From JAWLFY01 sp964462125 (GTDB taxonomy: Bacteria > Planctomycetota > Planctomycetia > Pirellulales > Pirellulaceae), in assembly GCA_964462125.1 (NCBI GenBank), contig CAYWXT010000207.1, forward strand, positions 1-10,062: 10,062 bases of DNA, in the 5' to 3' direction. Under the pieces are notes generated by a model. The model searched no databases and was not told the origin of the DNA. It saw only the letters and a list, made by a program, of their open reading frames with translations. This document shows, piece after piece, positions 5,674 through 10,062 of the stretch. Both the position numbers and the translations under genes were made by a program. How positions within the stretch are numbered: the first letter of the stretch is position 1; each line of letters opens with the position of its first letter.

Positions 5674-6888
5674 TCAGTACGCCCGCTGTCGAATGCTGCC
5701 TTGGACGCGGCTGGGGAGTCCTTGAATCCGAAGGAAGCCTTCGGCGTCGTCTTGGTTATAGGAGCCGCCTCCTTCCATCGTTGCGATTTCCGCGTCGTAC
5801 AAGCTGTTGGGGCTCCTTCGCGAGTCGACGATCACGTTGCCCTTGTAGAGTTGTAGGGTGACATCGCCGGAGACGGGTCGTTGGGCTTCGCGAATGAAGG
5901 CCAGCAGGGCGTCCATCTTGGGCGTGTACCAGAAACCGTAGTAGACCAATTCGGCAACTTCGGGGGCGAGCCGATCGCGAAGGTGCACCAGATCACGATC
6001 GAGCGTCAGCTGTTCGACGTACATCAGCGCGTCGTACAGGACGGTCATGCCGGGGGCCTCGTAAACGCCGCGGCTTTTCATCCCGACGAAGCGGTTTTCG
6101 ACGATGTCGATGCGCCCGACGCCGTTGCGGCCGGCGATGGTGTTAAGTTGCTGGACCATCTCCAGCGCCGTAACACTTTTGCCGTTGAGCGACATCGGGA
6201 CGCCAGATTCGATCCCGATGGTCACCGTTTCCGGCTTGTCGGGGGCGTCTTGCGGGCTGACGCCCATGCCGAAATCGACCAATTCCACGCCGTTGACATC
6301 GAGCTCCTCCAGTTGGCCCGCTTCGTAGCTGATGTGCAGCACGTTCTCGTCGCTGCTGTAGGGCTTCGCCGCTGAGGCTTTGACGGGGATCCCCTTCTGG
6401 TCGCAGTAGGCGAGCAACTCGGTCCGTCCGGGGAAGGCTTGGCGGAAGGCGGGGATCCGCCACGGGGCGATCATCTCGACCGTGGGGTCGAGGGCTTCGG
6501 CGGCGAGCTGAAAGCGGCATTGGTCGTTCCCTTTGCCCGTCGCACCGTGGGCAAAGGCGGTCGCGCCGACCTCCTGGGCCACCTGCAGGCAAACCTTGCT
6601 GATCAGCGGCCGGGCGATGGAGGTTCCCAGCAGATAGATGCCTTCGTATTTGGCTTGCCAAGCCATGACGGGAAAGGCGAAATCACGGCAGAGCTCTTCG
6701 CGGACATCGACCAGGCGCGCTGATTTGGCACCGCAGTCACGGGCCTTCTGCATCGTCGCCTCGCGGTCTTCACACGGCTGACCGAGATCGACATAGACCG
6801 CGTGCACCTCATAGCCTTGGTCTTGAAGCCAGCCGAGGATCACCGAGGTATCGAGGCCACCCGAGTAGGCCAAAACGCAGCTTTTCAT
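5674..6888 (-). CDS. argG: Argininosuccinate synthase
   Basis: ArgG joins citrulline and aspartate with ATP to form argininosuccinate, the penultimate step of arginine synthesis in the cytoplasm. The 404-residue product has standard length. AYSGGLDTS (7-15) is the PP-loop ATP site. GATGKGNDQCRF (115-126) is the second family signature. SSDENVLHISYEAGQLE (178-194) and SRGVYEAPG (272-280) match substrate-binding and tetramer regions. The frame is open 17 codons upstream to 6939, but family members begin a few residues before the PP loop, so ATG 6888 is chosen. No clear ribosome site precedes it; the leader holds a run of seven T. No argH or other arginine gene is adjacent. It converges on the DUF1559-like gene with an 83-nt gap and diverges from larB. 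Confidence 0.96.
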   Translation of the reverse strand: MKSCVLAYSGGLDTSVILGWLQDQGYEVHAVYVDLGQPCEDREATMQKARDCGAKSARLVDVREELCRDFAFPVMAWQAKYEGIYLLGTSIARPLISKVCLQVAQEVGATAFAHGATGKGNDQCRFQLAAEALDPTVEMIAPWRIPAFRQAFPGRTELLAYCDQKGIPVKASAAKPYSSDENVLHISYEAGQLEELDVNGVELVDFGMGVSPQDAPDKPETVTIGIESGVPMSLNGKSVTALEMVQQLNTIAGRNGVGRIDIVENRFVGMKSRGVYEAPGMTVLYDALMYVEQLTLDRDLVHLRDRLAPEVAELVYYGFWYTPKMDALLAFIREAQRPVSGDVTLQLYKGNVIVDSRRSPNSLYDAEIATMEGGGSYNQDDAEGFLRIQGLPSRVQGSIRQRAY

Positions 6889-6941
6889 CACGAAGGTGTC
6901 CGGCAAAGAAAAAAAGGGTCGCTTGAAAGGATTGCGCAAGC

Positions 6942-7043
6942 TTGGGGTCCCTGGATCTCCTCATTGGACATCGTACGCGATACCCCGCGGCTAGCGCCGT
7001 CGGCTTCGCCACCATGCGAAAGCCCACCCATTGGGGTCCTTGG
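6942..7043. repeat. Pair of 13-nt direct repeats between argG and larB
   Basis: TTGGGGTCC-C-TGG (6942-6954) recurs as TTGGGGTCC-T-TGG (7031-7043) with one mismatch, 89 nt apart, inside the 260-nt divergent intergenic region. The second copy ends just before the candidate larB -35 box. Two copies of a short motif can arise by chance; a shared regulator site is possible but unproven. Otherwise this intergenic stretch holds only a weak hairpin near 7002-7024. Confidence 0.25.
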
Positions 7044-7045
7044 CA

Positions 7046-7074
7046 TTGACTGGAAGCTCGTCCGATTTGAGATT
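7046..7074 (+). promoter_or_regulatory. Candidate promoter of larB
   Basis: TTGACT (7046-7051) is a five-of-six match to the -35 consensus. At 17 nt the -10 box would be GAGATT, a poor match, so the call rests on the -35 element and its place about 100 nt before larB. Confidence 0.3.
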
Positions 7075-7148
7075 TGATTGGACTGGCTTGCAACCGCCCT
7101 TCGGGTCGATTCGACTGTGTTCGTCGTCGATCTTTGTTGGAGAGCATT

Positions 7149-8036
7149 ATGTCCCCCTCCCCTGTCCTGCTGGATTTACTCCAGCGTCTTGCCCGCGGTG
7201 AAGCGAGTGTCGAGGAGACGTTACAGCATCTCTCCGCCGCCGGACATCTCTCGGGGTCCGGCGTCGACCTGACTTCCGTCCTCGCCGAGGGCTTCGCTGG
7301 CGGAGCAACCGCCCAGCGGGAGATCCCTGGGGCGACGATCGACGTGGGGCGCCGCGAGCGATGCGGTTTCAGTGAAGTGATCTACGGCGAGGGGAAGTCG
7401 GCGGAGTTGATCACGGAGATCATCCAGGCCCAGCTCGACGCCGGACAGAGCTCTCTGGTGACCCGGATCGACCCGATGGCAGCGACTCAGATTCGTCGTT
7501 TTTTGCAAGTTCAACGTGCCTACCACAACCCGATTGCTCACACGTTGCGGGTTGCTGACGGGGCGGCCGTCACACCGGAACCGCTGGCGGAAGACCAGCT
7601 CGCCTCGACTCTGCATGTCGCGGTGGTGACAGCCGGCAGCACCGACGTGCCGATCGCTGAGGAGGCGGTTGAGACGTTGCGGTGGATGGAGATTCCTTAC
7701 CAACGGTTGGACGACATTGGGGTCGCCGGTCCGCAACGATTGCTGCACGCGGTCCCGCGGCTACGGCTGGCGTCGGCGGTGGTGGTGATCGCGGGGATGG
7801 AGGGAGCGTTGCCGGCGGCGATCGCCGGCCACATCGCGGCGCCGGTGTTTGCGGTTCCGACGAGTGTCGGCTATGGGGCAAACCTGGGCGGAATGACGCC
7901 GCTGCTGGGCATGCTCAACACCTGCGCCGCCAACGTCGCGGTGGTCAACATCGACGCGGGATTCAAGGGCGCCTACTTGGCCGGGGTGGTCGCCAGCCAG
8001 CTTCGCCGCCAACTTGCCAACCTGCAAGAACCTTGA
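7149..8036 (+). CDS. larB: Nickel pincer cofactor biosynthesis protein LarB
   Basis: LarB carboxylates the pyridinium ring of nicotinic acid adenine dinucleotide and hydrolyses its phosphoanhydride, the first step to the nickel-pincer nucleotide of lactate racemase-type enzymes. The C-terminal half (about 155-285) is PurE-like: VAVVTAGSTDVPIAEEA (158-173? start V158), AGMEGALPAAIAGH (215-228) and VPTSVGYGANLGG (236-248), then LNTCA with Cys259, which I take as the counterpart of the cysteine that forms the transient pyridine adduct in studied LarB. The N-terminal half has the family block IDVGRRERCGFSEVIYGEGK (64-83). At 295 residues it is somewhat longer than usual (about 250), mainly between residues 30 and 62. 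GGAG about 7 nt before ATG 7149 is one of the clearest ribosome sites here. Partners LarC and LarE are not in the window. nnrD follows after 27 nt. Confidence 0.93.
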   Translation: MSPSPVLLDLLQRLARGEASVEETLQHLSAAGHLSGSGVDLTSVLAEGFAGGATAQREIPGATIDVGRRERCGFSEVIYGEGKSAELITEIIQAQLDAGQSSLVTRIDPMAATQIRRFLQVQRAYHNPIAHTLRVADGAAVTPEPLAEDQLASTLHVAVVTAGSTDVPIAEEAVETLRWMEIPYQRLDDIGVAGPQRLLHAVPRLRLASAVVVIAGMEGALPAAIAGHIAAPVFAVPTSVGYGANLGGMTPLLGMLNTCAANVAVVNIDAGFKGAYLAGVVASQLRRQLANLQEP

Positions 8037-8063
8037 CCGCATGATATTGACAGAGTGACTGCA

Positions 8064-8957
8064 ATGACGGCGTCTCCGCCCCCCCTGCGATTGCCACCAC
8101 GCGCCGCCGATGCCCACAAGGGGAACTTCGGCCGGGTGTTGCTGGTCGGCGGATCGCGTGGGATGGCCGGCTCGATCGCCCTCGCTGCGCAGGCGGCGTT
8201 GCGGGCCGGGTCCGGCTTGGTTTCCGCCGCCGTCCCAGACCGCTGTTTGGAAACGGTCGCCTCGTTTCATCCATGCGTGATGACGATTCCCTTGACCGAC
8301 GATATTTGGGGGCGGTTTGCCGGGATCGCTGCAGCGGAGCTCTCTTCGCGGCTCGATGATTCATACGTCGTTGGCTGCGGCCCCGGCATGACAACCGGCC
8401 CAGGCTCGGTGCAGATCGTCCAGCGGCTACTGGAGCAAGAGCAGATCCCCCGTTTGTTCGACGCCGACGCCATCAACGTCCTGTCGGAACTGGGATGGCC
8501 GGACCGCCACCGCGATCCGCGGGTGCCGCATTCCGGCCAGGGTGCCGAGCCGCGTCGATTGGTTTTAACACCCCACCCGGGAGAGCTCGCACGGCTGGTC
8601 GGTGTTGGCCCGGGGGATCGAGGTCAGCAGATTGACGCGGCGGAGGCGTTGGCTCAGCAGACCGGGGTGGTGGTGGTGATCAAGGGTGGGCCCACCGTGG
8701 TCGTCTCCCCCGCAGGCCGATGGACCAACACCACCGGCAACCCGGGGATGGCCACCGCGGGTACAGGGGACGTCCTGACGGGGGTCATCACCTCGCTGCT
8801 GGGGCAAAAGTTTTCAGCCTGGGACGCAGCCCGGCTGGGCGTTTGGCTCCACGGCCGCGCCGGCGACTTGGCAGCGGCGCACGTCGGAGCGCCGGGGATG
8901 CTGGCCTCGGAACTGCTTGAAGAGGTCGGTGCCGCGGTGCGGGAGGCGGCGCGGTAG
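8064..8957 (+). CDS. nnrD: ADP/ATP-dependent NAD(P)H-hydrate dehydratase
   Basis: NnrD restores NADH and NADPH from the hydrated S-forms that arise by damage, spending ADP or ATP. The 297-residue protein has the ribokinase-like fold of the YjeF C-terminal domain: HKGNFGRVLLVGGS (18-31), GCGPGM (104-109), DADAIN (133-138), LTPHPGE (168-174), VVIKGGPTVVV (204-214) and the catalytic AGTGDVLTG (232-240, Asp236). The epimerase domain (NnrE) that is often fused in front is absent, so epimerisation must rely on another gene or be spontaneous. Either GTG 8055 or ATG 8064 could start it; they differ by three residues and neither has a strong ribosome site. I prefer the ATG. The 27-nt spacing to larB suggests cotranscription. 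The motif TAGTGD has Ala-Gly where many members have Gly-Gly, a mild change. Confidence 0.93.
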   Translation: MTASPPPLRLPPRAADAHKGNFGRVLLVGGSRGMAGSIALAAQAALRAGSGLVSAAVPDRCLETVASFHPCVMTIPLTDDIWGRFAGIAAAELSSRLDDSYVVGCGPGMTTGPGSVQIVQRLLEQEQIPRLFDADAINVLSELGWPDRHRDPRVPHSGQGAEPRRLVLTPHPGELARLVGVGPGDRGQQIDAAEALAQQTGVVVVIKGGPTVVVSPAGRWTNTTGNPGMATAGTGDVLTGVITSLLGQKFSAWDAARLGVWLHGRAGDLAAAHVGAPGMLASELLEEVGAAVREAAR

Positions 8958-9049
8958 GGGCGCCAGAGCAGGTTCGTTGGCGACGCGGCGTCTCGGCGAC
9001 TTCTGCGACGTTGGCTTTGGGTTTCCCCCGCCGCCCAGCAGGCCCCGCC

Positions 9050-9078
9050 TTCGAAGCGGCGGCTCTGTGGGGCATAAT
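9050..9078 (+). promoter_or_regulatory. Candidate promoter of ribF
   Basis: CATAAT (9073-9078), a five-of-six match to the -10 box, lies 17 nt after TTCGAA (9050-9055), a poor -35 box. Transcription would start near 9085. It stands in the roughly 200-nt gap after nnrD, which is long enough for ribF to have a promoter of its own. Confidence 0.4.
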
Positions 9079-9104
9079 CGGCGGTCCTTGGTTTGCATGC
9101 CACG

Positions 9105-9157
9105 GTCCCCTGCCCGACCCGTCCCCTGCCCGACCCGTCCGATCCCCTGCCTGCCCG
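9105..9157. repeat. C-rich 16-nt tandem repeat in front of ribF
   Basis: GTCCCCTGCCCGACCC occurs twice head to tail (9105-9120, 9121-9136) and is followed by a degenerate third copy (9137-9157) that runs into the chosen ribF start codon. The minus strand of this stretch has six or more runs of three to four G separated by two or so bases, enough to form a G-quadruplex on the template strand. The repeat keeps an open frame between ATG 9097 and GTG 9157. Confidence 0.6.
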
Positions 9158-10062
9158 TGACGCAACTCGTTCCGCTCGCTCGAATCACCGACGCCGTCCG
9201 CGGGGGGGCGGTCAGCATCGGTAACTTTGACGGGGTCCATCTCGGGCACGCCGCGCTGCTGAGCGAGGCTCGTCGAATGGCCGACCGGATCGGTGGCCCT
9301 GCGGTGGCCGTGGTCTTCGACCCCCATCCGGCGGCGATCCTGCGTCCTGAAGCGGCGCCAGCGAAACTGACCTGGCTTGAGCGCCGCGCGGAGCTGCTCG
9401 ACCCGATCGGAATCGACAGTATGGTCGTCTGCGAGGTGACCCGCGATTTTCTGCGAATGTCGGCCGCGACCTTCTTTGACCGCCTGATCGTCGAGCAACT
9501 CGCCGCTCGCGGCATCGTGGAAGGGCCGAATTTCTTTTTCGGCCATCGTCGCCAAGGAGACGTGTCGGTGCTCCGGTCCCTTTGTCAGCAACAACAAATG
9601 GAGCTTGAGATTGTTGCCCCGACGCGGCGCACGATCGGTGGGGGCGAGGATGCGATGGTCAGCAGTACGCGGATCCGCGAGTTGATACGGCAGGGGCAGA
9701 TCGAGGCTGCCAATCGGCTGCTCGGACATCCCCACCGGATCCGCGGCGAGGTCGTGCGCGGCGATCAGCGGGGCCGCGCGATCGGGTTTCCTACCGCGAA
9801 TCTGACCGGCATCGACGTGCTGGTTCCGGGCCCCGGGGTTTATGGCGGCATCGCGATCTTGGAGGGCGCGTCGGTGCCGGCAGCGATTCATCTCGGTCCC
9901 CGCCCGACCTTTGAATCGAACGATGCGCCCCAGGTCGAGGTTCACTTGCTCGATTTTTCCGGGGACTTGTATGGGCAGACGCTGGAGGTTGACGTCGTCA
10001 CCCAGGTTCGTGACATTGCCCGTTTCGATTCCGTTGAAACGCTACGCCAACAATTGAAATCT
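9157..10062 (+). CDS. ribF: Bifunctional riboflavin kinase / FAD synthetase RibF (3' end outside the window)
   Basis: RibF phosphorylates riboflavin to FMN and then adenylylates it to FAD. The 302 codons present cover nearly all of a protein that is usually 300-320 residues; the stop codon lies past the edge. The N-terminal FAD synthetase part shows IGNFDGVHLGH (21-31), FDPHP (54-58), GPNFFFGHRRQGDV (123-136) and SSTRIRELI (169-177). The C-terminal riboflavin kinase part shows GRAIGFPTANL (206-216) with the PTAN motif, PGPGVYGG (224-231), LGPRPTFES (246-254) and EVHLLDFSGDLYG (261-273). GTG 9157 gives the usual distance of about 20 residues to the GNFDG motif. An in-frame ATG at 9097 would add 20 residues, mostly Pro, Arg and Cys, from a tandem repeat, and seems less likely. 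No ribosome site is visible for either, and no FMN riboswitch was recognised. Confidence 0.94.
   Translation, partial: MTQLVPLARITDAVRGGAVSIGNFDGVHLGHAALLSEARRMADRIGGPAVAVVFDPHPAAILRPEAAPAKLTWLERRAELLDPIGIDSMVVCEVTRDFLRMSAATFFDRLIVEQLAARGIVEGPNFFFGHRRQGDVSVLRSLCQQQQMELEIVAPTRRTIGGGEDAMVSSTRIRELIRQGQIEAANRLLGHPHRIRGEVVRGDQRGRAIGFPTANLTGIDVLVPGPGVYGGIAILEGASVPAAIHLGPRPTFESNDAPQVEVHLLDFSGDLYGQTLEVDVVTQVRDIARFDSVETLRQQLKS

Noticed and set aside
6889..6939. N-terminal extension of argG by 17 codons to an upstream ATG
   Set aside because: Argininosuccinate synthases start just before the PP-loop motif; the extra residues resemble nothing in the family.
8788..9945. Long minus-strand open frame (385 codons) across nnrD, the gap and ribF
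   Set aside because: Its composition is rich in Arg, Pro and Ala without recognisable domains, and it crosses two well-supported plus-strand genes and the tandem repeat. It is a shadow frame.

Overview
This is a GC-rich bacterial chromosomal segment of housekeeping and cofactor-biosynthesis genes. Nine genes are complete and one (ribF) runs off the right edge. Several traits suggest a planctomycete, probably of the Pirellula/Rhodopirellula type: a DUF1559-like protein with an N-terminal zinc ribbon and a membrane anchor, a fused uroporphyrinogen-III methyltransferase/synthase, mostly weak or absent Shine-Dalgarno sites, and loosely packed gene strings on both strands. This is an inference from protein content; no rRNA or other taxonomic marker is present.

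Layout: (1) 1-376 holds no convincing gene but has several inverted repeats. One of them (191-215) carries a T tract, another (231-261) is capped by a UUCG-type loop. (2) rpsT, minus strand, has a good sigma70-like promoter and a leader hairpin. (3) A plus-strand string follows: the SUMT/HemD fusion (820-2334), a short carboxymuconolactone-decarboxylase (AhpD)-fold protein (2373-2696), mobA (2753-3349) and moeA (3327-4529, overlapping mobA by 23 nt). (4) A DUF1559-like zinc-ribbon membrane protein (4652-5590) has its own extended -10 promoter. (5) argG lies convergently on the minus strand (5674-6888). (6) Divergent from argG, plus strand, come larB (7149-8036), nnrD (8064-8957) and, after a gap of about 200 nt with its own candidate promoter, ribF (9157 to the edge).

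How the genes fit together: the first string makes or feeds two prosthetic groups, the tetrapyrrole branch point to heme and siroheme (uroporphyrinogen III and precorrin-2) and the molybdenum cofactor (MoeA inserts Mo, MobA adds GMP). Siroheme and Mo-bis-MGD together are what assimilatory nitrate and nitrite reductases need, so a role supplying such enzymes is plausible, although those enzymes are not in the window. The second string handles pyridine and flavin nucleotides: LarB starts nickel-pincer nucleotide synthesis from nicotinate adenine dinucleotide, NnrD repairs hydrated NAD(P)H, and RibF makes FMN and FAD. The window therefore looks like a cofactor neighbourhood rather than a mobile or defence island. 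I found no CRISPR array, insertion sequence, tRNA, rRNA or phage gene, and no clear sign of an undescribed system. The most interesting leftovers are the structured non-coding DNA at the left end, the CxxC-less AhpD-like protein inside the Moco string, and the pairing of larB with nnrD.
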